From Vibrio profundi (GTDB taxonomy: Bacteria; Pseudomonadota; Gammaproteobacteria; Enterobacterales; Vibrionaceae): a stretch of 36,709 bases of DNA. Location of the stretch: positions 1 to 36,709 of the forward strand of contig NZ_RZIS01000008.1 in NCBI RefSeq assembly GCF_005281835.1, in the 5' to 3' direction. Positions within the stretch are counted from its first letter, which is position 1; every line of letters starts with the position of its first letter. A model generated the notes under the pieces. That model ran no database searches and was not told the origin of the DNA. It saw only the letters and a list, made by a program, of their open reading frames with translations. Positions 16,866 through 25,182 of the stretch are shown one piece after another. The position numbers and the translations under genes were made by a program.

Positions 16866-17255
16866 TTACTCAGCAGCTGCTTCTGGCTTAGCTTCTGTAC
16901 GCTCTTCGCGACGAGGAGCACGCTCAGCACGCTCTTCTTTTTGCTTAAGCATGATAGATTGCTCAGTCACAGCGCCTTTAGTGCGCATGATCATGTTACG
17001 TAGAACTGCATCGTTGAAACGGAAAGCAGTTTCTAGCTCGTCAATCACTTCTTGACCAGCTTCAACGTTCATAAGAACGTAGTGAGCTTTGTGAAGCTTG
17101 TTGATTGGGTAAGCCATTTGACGACGACCCCAGTCTTCTAGACGGTGGATAGTACCGCCAGCTTCAGTGATAGAACCAGTGTAACGCTCGATCATGCCAG
17201 CAACTTGCTCGCTTTGATCAGGGTGAACCATGAATACGATTTCGTAATGACGCAT
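16866..17255 (-). CDS. rpsF: 30S ribosomal protein S6
   Basis: Small-subunit protein that binds with S18 to the 16S platform. The 129 residues include the core MRHYEIVFMVHPDQSEQV, LEDWGRRQMAYPINKLHKAHYVLMNVE and FRFNDAVLRNMIMRTK. The charged tail rich in Glu, Arg and Ala (RAPRREERTEAKPEAAAE) is the region that RimK extends with glutamates in E. coli. AAGGAG lies just upstream of the ATG. It is the first gene of the operon, with a promoter and leader hairpin upstream. Confidence 0.97.
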   Translation of the reverse strand: MRHYEIVFMVHPDQSEQVAGMIERYTGSITEAGGTIHRLEDWGRRQMAYPINKLHKAHYVLMNVEAGQEVIDELETAFRFNDAVLRNMIMRTKGAVTEQSIMLKQKEERAERAPRREERTEAKPEAAAE

Positions 17256-17293
17256 TTGGTTGCTCCTTACGGATTATTAGCTTCCACGAATGG

Positions 17294-17338
17294 CTCGGTC
17301 GTCCAGAGGAAGCAAGGAACTAAAGAAAAATGACCGAG
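17294..17338 (-). promoter_or_regulatory. Leader hairpin of rpsF (candidate S6:S18 autoregulatory site)
   Basis: In the untranslated leader CTCGGTC and GACCGAG (complements of 17332-17338 and 17294-17300) form a perfect 7-bp stem around a 31-nt loop. It lies between the promoter and the rpsF start. Many bacteria have an S6:S18 binding structure in the rpsF leader. The match here rests on position and pairing only, and I have not aligned it to the known consensus. Confidence 0.5.
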
Positions 17339-17355
17339 TTTTAAGGACGGCAAAT

Positions 17356-17382
17356 ATTATAGAAAGAGCTGGGTATTAGCAA
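17356..17382 (-). promoter_or_regulatory. Promoter of rpsF operon
   Basis: The minus strand carries TTGCTA (17377-17382), 15 bp, then a perfect TATAAT (17356-17361). Shifting the -35 by one base (CTTGCT) gives 16-bp spacing. It lies about 100 bp upstream of rpsF, with the leader hairpin between. Confidence 0.65.
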
Positions 17383-17469
17383 GATCTATTTGGCGAATAA
17401 TGAAACAGTTTTTATTTCGCCATCTAGCCGTCTTTTGGTAAGTATTTTATTAGGATGATGCCGTAGAAA

Positions 17470-17497
17470 AGCAAATGCTCATCAACCAGTGATGAGC
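17470..17497 (-). terminator. Terminator of rnr-rlmB
   Basis: GCTCATCA (17477-17484) and TGATGAGC (17490-17497) form an 8-bp stem with a 5-nt loop. Read leftward it is followed by ATTTGCTTTTC, a moderate T-rich tract. It lies 28 bp beyond the rlmB stop. Confidence 0.7.
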
Positions 17498-17524
17498 GTT
17501 AGAAGATGAAGTAATTTCAATCAA

Positions 17525-18265
17525 TTACTGAGCGAGGCGCTGTCTCACGGCTTCAAATAGGCAAATACCAGACGCAACTGAAACGTTTAGGCTTGAAACA
17601 GTACCAGCCATTGGAATCTTAATCAGATCATCACAGGTTTCACGCGTTAAGCGACGCATTCCATCACCTTCAGCCCCCATAACGATCGCCAGTGGCCCAG
17701 TCATTTTCGCTTGATAGATATCGTGGGTGGCTTCGCCAGCCGTGCCAACAAACCATACCCCTTGCTCTTGTAACGCACGCATAGTACGAGCTAGGTTAGT
17801 CACACGCACTAGTGGAACGGTTTCCGCAGCCCCACACGCAACCTTACTCACCGTTGCGGTTAATGGAGAAGAACGATCTTTTGGGACAATCACAGCCGCT
17901 ACACCCGCAGCGTCCGCATTACGTAGACAAGCGCCTAAGTTATGCGGATCTGTGACACCATCTAACACTAGCAAAAGTGGCTGCTCATGCTGAGCCAAAA
18001 TGCCGTCTAAATCATTTTCATTCAACTGCTTGGCAGGCTTCACCTTGGCAATAATGCCTTGGTGATTAGCACCTTGCGCTTTTTCATCTAAAGGCTTACG
18101 CCCCATTTGCTGAATAGAAATGCCGTATTGTTGAAGTTGATTCAGTAAAGGTAGAAGGCGCTCATCTTGGCGACCTTTCAATACATAAGCTTCAATAAAT
18201 CGTGCTGGGTCTTTTTCCAACACCGCTTTCACTGCGTGAATGCCGTATAAAAATTCGTTACTCAT
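17525..18265 (-). CDS. rlmB: 23S rRNA (guanosine-2'-O-)-methyltransferase RlmB
   Basis: SPOUT-family enzyme that methylates G2251 in the peptidyl-transferase P loop of 23S rRNA. The 246 residues contain an N-terminal substrate-binding domain (MSNEFLYGIHAVKAVLE) and the knotted SAM domain with LDGVTDPHNLGACLRNADA, VMGAEGDGMRRLTRETCD and IPMAGTVSSLNVSVASGI. Two ATG codons lie side by side; the second (18265) has better spacing to AGGG. It starts 16 bp after rnr and is co-oriented with it, as in E. coli. Confidence 0.95.
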   Translation of the reverse strand: MSNEFLYGIHAVKAVLEKDPARFIEAYVLKGRQDERLLPLLNQLQQYGISIQQMGRKPLDEKAQGANHQGIIAKVKPAKQLNENDLDGILAQHEQPLLLVLDGVTDPHNLGACLRNADAAGVAAVIVPKDRSSPLTATVSKVACGAAETVPLVRVTNLARTMRALQEQGVWFVGTAGEATHDIYQAKMTGPLAIVMGAEGDGMRRLTRETCDDLIKIPMAGTVSSLNVSVASGICLFEAVRQRLAQ

Positions 18266-18281
18266 CATTTACCCTGTCAGG

Positions 18282-20765
18282 TTATTTCTTTTTTGCTCTA
18301 GCTTTATTAGCACCCGCACGAGATTTCTTCTTGCGAGCTTTTTCAGCTGGAGACTTTTTGCGTGCCGGCTTTTTAGACGTTGGCTTTTCTTCACTGCCAT
18401 CTGGTCTTTTCGTCGGCTCTACCAAAGGCTTCGCTGCCGTGCCTGGCTTACGACTTTTCACAGCTGCACGCTTTTTGTTTTTCGCTTTTTTCTGCGCTTC
18501 AGCAACACGCTTCTTCGCAGTTTTACCTTTGCCGCGTAGCTTACGGTTAGTTTCCGTTAATTCAAAGTCAATTTGACGATCATCTAGATTAACCGCCTTC
18601 ACTTTTACTTTCACAGAATCACCAAGGCGATAAATCATGCCACCACTTTCACCGATAAGCCTTTGACCTAACGGATCAAATTGATAGTAATCATTGGCCA
18701 GTGACGAAATATGGACTAAACCATCAATGTGTAGCTCTGTTAGGCGAACGAAAAAACCAAAACCGGTAACGTTGGCAATAACGCCATCCATTTCTTCACC
18801 GACATGGTCTTGCATGTATTCGCACTTCAACCAATCGTTCACTTCACGAGTGGCATCATCGGCACGACGCTCTGTCATTGAACATTGCTCACCGTAGAAA
18901 TCCATGTCATCAAATGAGTAATGGTAGCCACCAGTCGGTGTCCAACGATCGGTATTACGCCCTTCACCTTTAGCAATTAGATATTTGATTGCACGGTGAA
19001 GCAATAAATCTGGGTAGCGACGAATAGGCGACGTAAAGTGAGCATAACGTTTTAGTGCTAAGCCGAAGTGCCCAGCATTATCTGCGTTGTATACCGCTTG
19101 CTTCATTGAACGAAGCAGCATGGTTTGGATCAGCTCTTTGTCTTCTCGCTCGCCAATTTGACGCATCAGGTGTGCGTAATCGGTCGGAGAAGGTTCTAAA
19201 CCACCGCCCAGGTTTAAACCTAGTTCACCAAGGAAGTCTCTGAAGCCAGTTAAGCGTTCTTCCCCAGGGGTTTCATGAATACGGTACAGCGCCGCTTCTT
19301 TTGCTTTCTCAACTAATGATGCTGAAGCGATGTTCGCCAAAATCATACATTCTTCGATGATCTTGTGTGCATCATTACGAATCACAGGTTCGATACGGTC
19401 AATCTTGCGATCAGAGTTGAAGATGAACTTAGTTTCTACGGTTTCAAATTCAATCGCACCACGCTCATCACGAGTCTGCTTCAGTACTTTGTACATTTTA
19501 TGCAGCTCTTCTAGGTGTGGCACTTCTTTGTCATAACGCTGACGAAGTTCTTCATCACCATCGAGAATCGCACCTACTTTGTTGTAAGTAAGACGAGCAT
19601 GAGAATTCATCACCGCTTCATAATGTTTGTAACCAGAAAGCTTACCGTTTGCAGAAATGGTCATCTCACAGACCATACACAAGCGATCCACTTGAGGGTT
19701 CAATGAACATAACCCGTTTGACAGCACTTCTGGCAGCATTGGAACCACTTGAGAAGGGAAGTAAACCGAGTTACCACGGTTGATCGCTTCTTTATCTAAT
19801 GCAGTGTCAGGACGAACGTAGTAGCTCACATCCGCAATGGCTACCCATAGACGCCAACCACCACCTTTCTTTGCTTCACAGTAAACGGCATCATCAAAGT
19901 CGCGAGCATCTTCACCATCAATCGTCACCAACGGCAGTTCACGTAAATCAACACGCCCTTCTTTGGCTTCCTCAGGGACATGTTCACCTAAGTTTGATAT
20001 TTGCTTATCCACCGCTTCAGGCCACTCATTCGGAATTTGATGAGTGCGAATAGCGATCTGCGTTTCCATACCCGGCGCCATATTTTCGCCAAGCACTTCA
20101 ATAACCTTACCTGTCATGCCGCGAGTACGGGTGCCGCGATCCGTCAGTTCAATCACAACCACATTCCCCATACGAGCACCGCCTTTATGCTCATTTGGGA
20201 TAAGGATATCTTGTGTGATGCGAGAATCATCCGTCACAACAAAAGAATGACCGTACTCTAAGAAGAATCGACCGACCAATGGGGTTTGACGTTCTTCGAG
20301 TACGCGGACTAAACGCCCTTCCTTACGACCGCGTTTATCCGTACCTGATGGTTGAACTAATACTAAGTCACCATGAATAATATTGCGCATCTGGTGATGA
20401 GGAAGCAGGACATCATTATCTTTTCCAATACTGCCTTCTGGTCTCACCCAGCCAAAACCATCTTTATGACCAATGACATAGCCTTTGATCAACTCTAGCT
20501 TTTCAGGCAATGCATAACATTGGCGGCGCGTGAAGATTAACTGCCCATCTCTTTCCATTGCACGTAAGCGACGACGAAGCCCCTCATATTGTTCTTCACC
20601 TGACAAACCTAGCGCTTCAAAAATATCATTACGGTTCATCGGAACGTTAGCTTCCGTTAAGAACTTCGTAATGTACTCTCGGCTAGGTACTGGGTTATCG
20701 TATTTCTTGGATTCTCGATCCGCAAAAGGATCAATATGAGTGTTATCTTGTTGTTTATCTGACAT
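18282..20765 (-). CDS. rnr: Ribonuclease R
   Basis: Processive 3'-5' exoribonuclease that degrades structured RNA and takes part in RNA quality control. The 827 residues show, in order, an N-terminal winged-helix region, cold-shock domains, the RNB catalytic core with DGEDARDFDDAVYC (metal-binding aspartates) and RRYPDLLLHRAI, an S1 domain (GVIANVTGFGFFVRLTELHIDGLVHIS), and a long basic tail of about 100 residues rich in Lys, Arg and Ala. The tail and RNB set it apart from RNase II. In E. coli nsrR precedes rnr; here that position holds other genes. Confidence 0.95.
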   Translation of the reverse strand: MSDKQQDNTHIDPFADRESKKYDNPVPSREYITKFLTEANVPMNRNDIFEALGLSGEEQYEGLRRRLRAMERDGQLIFTRRQCYALPEKLELIKGYVIGHKDGFGWVRPEGSIGKDNDVLLPHHQMRNIIHGDLVLVQPSGTDKRGRKEGRLVRVLEERQTPLVGRFFLEYGHSFVVTDDSRITQDILIPNEHKGGARMGNVVVIELTDRGTRTRGMTGKVIEVLGENMAPGMETQIAIRTHQIPNEWPEAVDKQISNLGEHVPEEAKEGRVDLRELPLVTIDGEDARDFDDAVYCEAKKGGGWRLWVAIADVSYYVRPDTALDKEAINRGNSVYFPSQVVPMLPEVLSNGLCSLNPQVDRLCMVCEMTISANGKLSGYKHYEAVMNSHARLTYNKVGAILDGDEELRQRYDKEVPHLEELHKMYKVLKQTRDERGAIEFETVETKFIFNSDRKIDRIEPVIRNDAHKIIEECMILANIASASLVEKAKEAALYRIHETPGEERLTGFRDFLGELGLNLGGGLEPSPTDYAHLMRQIGEREDKELIQTMLLRSMKQAVYNADNAGHFGLALKRYAHFTSPIRRYPDLLLHRAIKYLIAKGEGRNTDRWTPTGGYHYSFDDMDFYGEQCSMTERRADDATREVNDWLKCEYMQDHVGEEMDGVIANVTGFGFFVRLTELHIDGLVHISSLANDYYQFDPLGQRLIGESGGMIYRLGDSVKVKVKAVNLDDRQIDFELTETNRKLRGKGKTAKKRVAEAQKKAKNKKRAAVKSRKPGTAAKPLVEPTKRPDGSEEKPTSKKPARKKSPAEKARKKKSRAGANKARAKKK

Positions 20766-20938
20766 AGGCGGGTCTGCTTATAGCAAGGAAGGTATAAGCC
20801 TAGTATATCTGACTAAGCTACTAAGCTACAGATATGCATGCAAAAAGCTCAAAATAAGCGGATTTTGACTCATTTATATACAACCTTAAACAATCCATCA
20901 CAGCTTAGAATGAATCTCACATTTTAATGCAATTGATA

Positions 20939-20954
20939 AAGCAAACGTTTGCAA
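20939..20954. promoter_or_regulatory. PurR-type operator
   Basis: GCAAACGTTTGC (20941-20952) is a perfect 12-bp palindrome and matches the core of the PurR operator consensus ACGCAAACGTTTTCGT closely. It overlaps the -35 element of the promoter for the gene at 21016, a natural position for repression. Other LacI-family repressors (for example CytR or RbsR-like) have related sites, so the regulator's identity is inferred. Confidence 0.7.
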
Positions 20955-20976
20955 GATTCTAGAAATAGCCTATGAT
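20949..20976 (+). promoter_or_regulatory. Promoter of the exported amidohydrolase gene
   Basis: TTGCAA (20949-20954), 16 bp, then TATGAT (20971-20976). The -35 shares bases with the right half of the palindromic operator. The expected start of transcription is about 30 bp before the ATG. Confidence 0.7.
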
Positions 20977-21015
20977 GCCCTCACTTTTACCATCACCTGT
21001 TCCGAAGGTTTCATT

Positions 21016-22425
21016 ATGACTTTTAAACGCACTTTTCTTGCTGCAGCCATGGCAAGTTTAAGCCTACTTCCTTTTACAAGCTCTGCGGCTGAAAAAGTAG
21101 ATCTCATGATCACTGACGCTATGGTTCTAACCATGAACCAAGATAAAACCGTTTTTGAAAATGGCACTGTGGTTGTAAAAGACAACAAGATTATTGCAGT
21201 GGGTGATGCTTCATTAGAAGAGCAGTACAAAGCAGAAAAAACATTAGATGTTGATGGCGACATCGTAATGCCTGGCCTTATTAACACTCATACTCACGTC
21301 TCAATGACAGTATTCCGCTCACTGGCTGATGATGTTCCAGATCGTCTACACCGCTACATTTTCCCTCTTGAAGCTAAACTGGTTTCTCGCGATATGGTTC
21401 GTATCGGTGCGAATTTAGGTAACGTTGAGATGGTTAAAGGCGGCGTGACCACATACGCTGACATGTACTATTTCGAAGACGAAGTAGCAAAAACTGTTGA
21501 CCAAATTGGTATGCGTGCCGTGTTAGGTGAAACAGTCATAAAATTCCCAGTAGCCGACGCTGCAAACGCAGAAGAAGGCATTAAATACGCGCTGAACTTT
21601 ATTGAAGAATACAAAGATCACCCGCGTATCACTCCGGCATTCGCACCACATGCGCCGTACACCAACACTACCGAAGTACTACAAAAAGTGGCTAAGCTGT
21701 CTCTTGAACTTGATGTACCTGTGATGATTCACCTAGCTGAGTCTCACCGTGAAGAAGAGAAAATTGCTAAGCGTGCTGAAGGCCTTTCTCCAGTTCAATA
21801 CATGGACAGCATTGGCGCTCTAAACAAGAACCTCGTTGGCGCACACATGATTTTAGTTGATGATAAAGACATCGAACTGGTGAAAAAGTCGGAAATGGGT
21901 GTCGCGCATAACATGAGCGCTAACATCAAATCAGCGAAAGGCGTATCACCAGCGCTTAAGATGTACGATGAAAACGTTCGTATTGGCTTAGGTACCGATG
22001 GCCCAATGTCTGGTAACACACTAAGCACGATTGATGAGTTCAACCAAGTCGCGAAAGTTCACAAATTAGTAAACAAAGATCGTGCAGCAATGCCACCGAT
22101 CAAAGTGATCGACATGGCAACGATGGGCGCTGCTAAAGCACTTCACATGGAAGATAAGATCGGTTCATTAGAAGTTGGTAAACTCGCAGACATCATCGTG
22201 GTCGATACTAAAGCTCCAAACATGGTTCCGGTATACAACCCGTATTCAGCACTGGTTTACTCTGCTAACTCAGGTAACGTTCGTCACACTATCGTAGATG
22301 GTAAAATCATCATGGAAGATCGCGATATGCTGACAGTAAATGAAGACGAAATTCGTAAAGAAGCGCTAGAGTTTACTCAAGTTGTACGTGATACAGTGAT
22401 TGAGTCTGGTGAAGTCGTACAGTAA
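21016..22425 (+). CDS. Exported amidohydrolase, MTA/SAH deaminase or TRZ/ATZ family
   Basis: A 469-residue metal-dependent hydrolase of the amidohydrolase superfamily. Metal and catalytic residues are visible as the HxH of GLINTHTHVSMTVFRSLADD, the histidine of APHAPYTN, the HLAES motif and the aspartate of GLGTDGPMSGNT. The layout resembles methylthioadenosine/S-adenosylhomocysteine deaminases and related aminohydrolases. Unlike those cytoplasmic enzymes it starts with a signal peptide (MTFKRTFLAAAMASLSLLPFTSSA, cleavage near residue 24-25), so the enzyme is probably periplasmic. GAAGG lies before the ATG. The PurR-type operator over its promoter suggests a purine-related substrate. The exact substrate is unknown. 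Confidence 0.85.
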   Translation: MTFKRTFLAAAMASLSLLPFTSSAAEKVDLMITDAMVLTMNQDKTVFENGTVVVKDNKIIAVGDASLEEQYKAEKTLDVDGDIVMPGLINTHTHVSMTVFRSLADDVPDRLHRYIFPLEAKLVSRDMVRIGANLGNVEMVKGGVTTYADMYYFEDEVAKTVDQIGMRAVLGETVIKFPVADAANAEEGIKYALNFIEEYKDHPRITPAFAPHAPYTNTTEVLQKVAKLSLELDVPVMIHLAESHREEEKIAKRAEGLSPVQYMDSIGALNKNLVGAHMILVDDKDIELVKKSEMGVAHNMSANIKSAKGVSPALKMYDENVRIGLGTDGPMSGNTLSTIDEFNQVAKVHKLVNKDRAAMPPIKVIDMATMGAAKALHMEDKIGSLEVGKLADIIVVDTKAPNMVPVYNPYSALVYSANSGNVRHTIVDGKIIMEDRDMLTVNEDEIRKEALEFTQVVRDTVIESGEVVQ

Positions 22426-22442
22426 TCGAAGATACGACCAAT

Positions 22443-22475
22443 AAAAAATACCTCGCAATGCGAGGTATTTTTGTA
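22443..22475. terminator. Bidirectional terminator between the amidohydrolase gene and motX
   Basis: AAATACCTCGC (22446-22456) and GCGAGGTATTT (22460-22470) form an 11-bp stem with a 3-nt loop. A and T runs flank it, so it can serve the rightward amidohydrolase gene and leftward motX. Confidence 0.87.
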
Positions 22476-22508
22476 TGTGCGGTATGTAAAGTTTTAACTA
22501 GACGCTGA

Positions 22509-23144
22509 CTACCAGAAAACATCTCGACGTTTCGCTCGCGCGATAATATTGTCAGGCATACGTTGCTCAAGACCGTTACGCAATACCGAGATTCGTTTAT
22601 GCTGCCTTTGGTCGGCGGTCACTGAGTTATACAACCAGCGGTATGCATCTTCATAGTCTAGTGGGCTACCGTAGTCACGCAGTAGTAATTCAGCCAAATG
22701 AATACGCGCGTTCAAATTCCCCATTGAGGCTGCTTCACGCAGATAAGGGATCGCGCGCTCTTTGTCTTGCTGAACCAAAGTACCACGAGAATAATAACGG
22801 CCTATCTGTTCAAGAGCTGCGGGTAAACCTTGATGAGCGGCATTTTCCATATAGTAAAGGCCAAGCTCCACATCTTGTTCAACACACACACCCCAAGCCA
22901 GCATGTCGCCGTATAAAAATTCGTAGGACGGCAAGCTAATACGCGTTGCACGAGCCACGATATCTTCCACTAGCTGACATTTATCCGCTTTTACGCGCTC
23001 TAAATGTTGGTTATTTTCAATTAAGTTAATCAATTCAGCTTCAGTGTATATTGGAACAGGCTCCCCTACATCTGCTAAATTTGCATGACTCAAGGGTGAG
23101 CTTAGCGCCAAAATCAATGAAGCTGCCACTGTTCGTAGCTTCAT
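22509..23144 (-). CDS. motX: Sodium-driven polar flagellar motor protein MotX
   Basis: Component of the T ring of the vibrio polar flagellum, required with MotY for the PomA/PomB sodium stator to work. The 211 residues start with a signal peptide (MKLRTVAASLILALSSPLSHA). The mature protein contains Sel1-like repeats, for example ELGLYYMENAAHQGLPAALEQ and AIPYLREAASMGNLNARIHL, and ends AKRRDVFW, all as in vibrio MotX. An in-frame ATG at 23273 is rejected because it hides the signal peptide and lies upstream of the sigma-28 promoter. Next to purA, as I recall for V. cholerae. Confidence 0.93.
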   Translation of the reverse strand: MKLRTVAASLILALSSPLSHANLADVGEPVPIYTEAELINLIENNQHLERVKADKCQLVEDIVARATRISLPSYEFLYGDMLAWGVCVEQDVELGLYYMENAAHQGLPAALEQIGRYYSRGTLVQQDKERAIPYLREAASMGNLNARIHLAELLLRDYGSPLDYEDAYRWLYNSVTADQRQHKRISVLRNGLEQRMPDNIIARAKRRDVFW

Positions 23145-23229
23145 ACCTGCACTCTTTATCTGTGTTTGAACGCTGCCACGTCTGCTTATCGCAACACGTA
23201 AACGCAACTGTTCATCTACTATGATAAGT

Positions 23230-23256
23230 ATATCGGCAATCACTGGATTTGCTTTA
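23230..23256 (-). promoter_or_regulatory. Sigma-28 (FliA) promoter of motX
   Basis: The minus strand carries TAAA (23253-23256), 15 bp, then GCCGATAT (23230-23237). This matches the flagellar consensus TAAA-N15-GCCGATAA with one difference. It lies about 85 bp upstream of the motX start, so motX is expected to be a late flagellar gene. Confidence 0.85.
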
Positions 23257-23343
23257 GACAAAATTTGCCGCAATTAGGCAATAGTTTGCCAGATGATGTA
23301 CAAAAGATCATCAGAAGCTCGGTCGATTACTAATTTATAGGTA

Positions 23344-23371
23344 CAAAAAAGCCGACATTAAAGTCGGCTTT
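23344..23371 (-). terminator. Intrinsic terminator of purA
   Basis: AAAGCCGAC (23348-23356) and GTCGGCTTT (23363-23371) form a 9-bp stem with a 6-nt loop. Read leftward a T run follows. It lies about 40 bp beyond the purA stop and upstream of motX. Confidence 0.88.
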
Positions 23372-23412
23372 CAATAACGAATTATCATTGATGCAGATTA
23401 GCATCTACAACA

Positions 23413-24729
23413 TTATGCGCTGTAAGGGTGAACCTTGATGATAGTTTCGTTACGGTCAGGACCAGTAGATACGATATCAACTGGAACACCTGTTAGATCT
23501 TCGATACGTTTGATGTAATCAAGAGCAGCTTGTGGAAGCGCATCAATTGATTTAGCACCAAATGTTGTTTCAGACCAACCAGGCATAGTTTCGTAGATAG
23601 GCGTCGCTTCTTCGAATGACTCAGCGGCCATTGGAGAAACTTCTAAGATAGTGCCATCTTTCATCTTGTAACCAGTACAGATCTTGATCTCTTTTAGACC
23701 ATCAAGAACGTCTAGTTTAGTTAGACACATACCTGTTAGAGAGTTGATTTGGATTGCACGACGCATAGCAACAGCATCAAACCAACCAGTACGACGTAGA
23801 CGACCTGTAGTTGCACCAAACTCGTGACCAACATCGCCTAAGTGTTTACCAACTGGGTCTTGCTTATCTAGACCGTCGTAAAGTTCTGTTGGGAATGGAC
23901 CTGAACCTACACGAGTACAGTACGCCTTAGTAATACCAAGGATGTAACCGATGTGACGAGGACCAAAACCAGAACCTGCAGCAACACCACCAGCAGTCGT
24001 GTTAGAAGAAGTTACGTATGGGTAAGTACCGTGATCGATATCTAGTAGCGTACCTTGTGCGCCTTCGAACATAATTTTGTCGCCACGCTTACGTGCTGCA
24101 TCAAGTTCGTCAGTAACGTCCATTACCATAGCCGTTAGCATATCAGCGTAGCTCATACACTGCTCGAGTACTTCGTCGTAGCTTACTGTTTCAGCTTTGT
24201 AGAAATGCTCTAGTTGGAAGTTATGGAATTCCATTACTTCTTTTAGCTTCTCTGCAAATACTTCTTTATCGAATAAGTCACCAACGCGAAGACCGCGACG
24301 TGCAACTTTATCTTCGTAAGCTGGACCGATACCACGACCAGTTGTACCAATTGCTTTAGCACCACGAGCGATTTCGCGCGCGTTGTCGATTGCAATGTGG
24401 TAAGGAAGAATTAGGGGACAAGCTTCAGAAATGAAAAGACGTTCGCGTACTGGAATACCACGCTCTTCAAGAGGCTTCATTTCTTTAAGAAGTGCTTCAG
24501 GCGATAGTACTACACCGTTACCGATAACACATTTTACGTTATCGCGAAGGATGCCTGATGGAATTAAGTGAAGAACGGTTTTTTCACCGTCAATGACTAG
24601 AGTGTGACCTGCATTGTGACCGCCTTGGTAGCGAACCACGTATTTTGCATCTTCAGTTAAAAGGTCAACAATTTTACCTTTACCTTCGTCACCCCATTGG
24701 GTGCCTAGAACGACTACGTTATTTCCCAT
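23413..24729 (-). CDS. purA: Adenylosuccinate synthetase
   Basis: GTP-dependent ligation of IMP and aspartate to adenylosuccinate, the first committed step to AMP. The 438 residues match the usual length near 432. Signatures are the phosphate loop GTQWGDEGKGKIVDLL with the catalytic Asp and His region QGGHNAGHT, the GTTGRGIGPAYEDK motif, and the arginine loop TGRLRRTGWFD. It is flanked by yjeT (divergent) and motX, and it has its own terminator. No PurR-type palindrome is evident in the 170 bp upstream, in contrast to the gene at 21016. Confidence 0.97.
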   Translation of the reverse strand: MGNNVVVLGTQWGDEGKGKIVDLLTEDAKYVVRYQGGHNAGHTLVIDGEKTVLHLIPSGILRDNVKCVIGNGVVLSPEALLKEMKPLEERGIPVRERLFISEACPLILPYHIAIDNAREIARGAKAIGTTGRGIGPAYEDKVARRGLRVGDLFDKEVFAEKLKEVMEFHNFQLEHFYKAETVSYDEVLEQCMSYADMLTAMVMDVTDELDAARKRGDKIMFEGAQGTLLDIDHGTYPYVTSSNTTAGGVAAGSGFGPRHIGYILGITKAYCTRVGSGPFPTELYDGLDKQDPVGKHLGDVGHEFGATTGRLRRTGWFDAVAMRRAIQINSLTGMCLTKLDVLDGLKEIKICTGYKMKDGTILEVSPMAAESFEEATPIYETMPGWSETTFGAKSIDALPQAALDYIKRIEDLTGVPVDIVSTGPDRNETIIKVHPYSA

Positions 24730-24902
24730 CTTTCCAATTCTGTTGCTAATTAAAAATGGATTCTAGCACTGAATCACACTTCTTGCAGTCACTTTTTGTT
24801 CATAATTCGTATTATTCGGTTCCTAAATAGAACTTGCTATACTGCTAAACTCACAAAAATCATTGATACTATTGTACTTTTACCACTTTTTAAGGCTTAA
24901 AC

Positions 24903-25091
24903 ATGTCGAATTCAATCTGGTTAGCAATTGGCCTTGTGCTCATCGTGGAAGGAATTGGTCCTCTTATCGCTCCCAAAGGGTGGCGGGAAATGATGAGCCA
25001 GCTAAGTCAACAGCCAGACAACCAGCTTCGCCGCATTGGCGGTTGTTTAGTGGTGTCAGGGCTCGTCATTGCTGTGATGGTAAGCACTTGA
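24903..25091 (+). CDS. yjeT: YjeT, DUF2065 family membrane protein
   Basis: A 62-residue inner-membrane protein with two hydrophobic segments (about 4-23 and 45-60). It carries the DUF2065 signatures IWLAIGLVLIVEGIGPLIAPKGW and NQLRRIGGCLVVSGLVIAV. The function is unknown. In E. coli the gene lies between hflC and purA in the same direction as both. Here it keeps the position but runs the opposite way, divergent from purA and convergent with hflC. A bidirectional terminator follows. Confidence 0.88.
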   Translation: MSNSIWLAIGLVLIVEGIGPLIAPKGWREMMSQLSQQPDNQLRRIGGCLVVSGLVIAVMVST

Positions 25092-25116
25092 TCTCAACCT
25101 GTCTGCCCACCAAATA

Positions 25117-25146
25117 CAAAAAAGGCTCCCAAGGGAGCCTTTTTTA
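25117..25146. terminator. Bidirectional terminator between yjeT and hflC
   Basis: AAAAAAGGCTCCC is followed by GGGAGCCTTTTTT with almost no loop sequence between, giving a GC-rich stem flanked by A and T runs. It can stop rightward yjeT and the leftward hfl operon. Confidence 0.87.
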
Positions 25147-25182
25147 ATTCGAAGTTTCAATAATCAGGTTGTCTACCAATGA

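Noticed and set aside
18202..18576. 124-aa rightward frame across the rlmB-rnr junction
   Set aside because: It is antisense to the basic tail of RNase R; its Phe/Leu/Ala-rich sequence is what lysine- and arginine-rich codons give on the other strand.
22509..23273. Longer motX start at 23273
   Set aside because: The first 43 residues are not signal-like, and the sigma-28 promoter lies downstream of that ATG. The start at 23144 gives a signal peptide and the normal 211-residue length.
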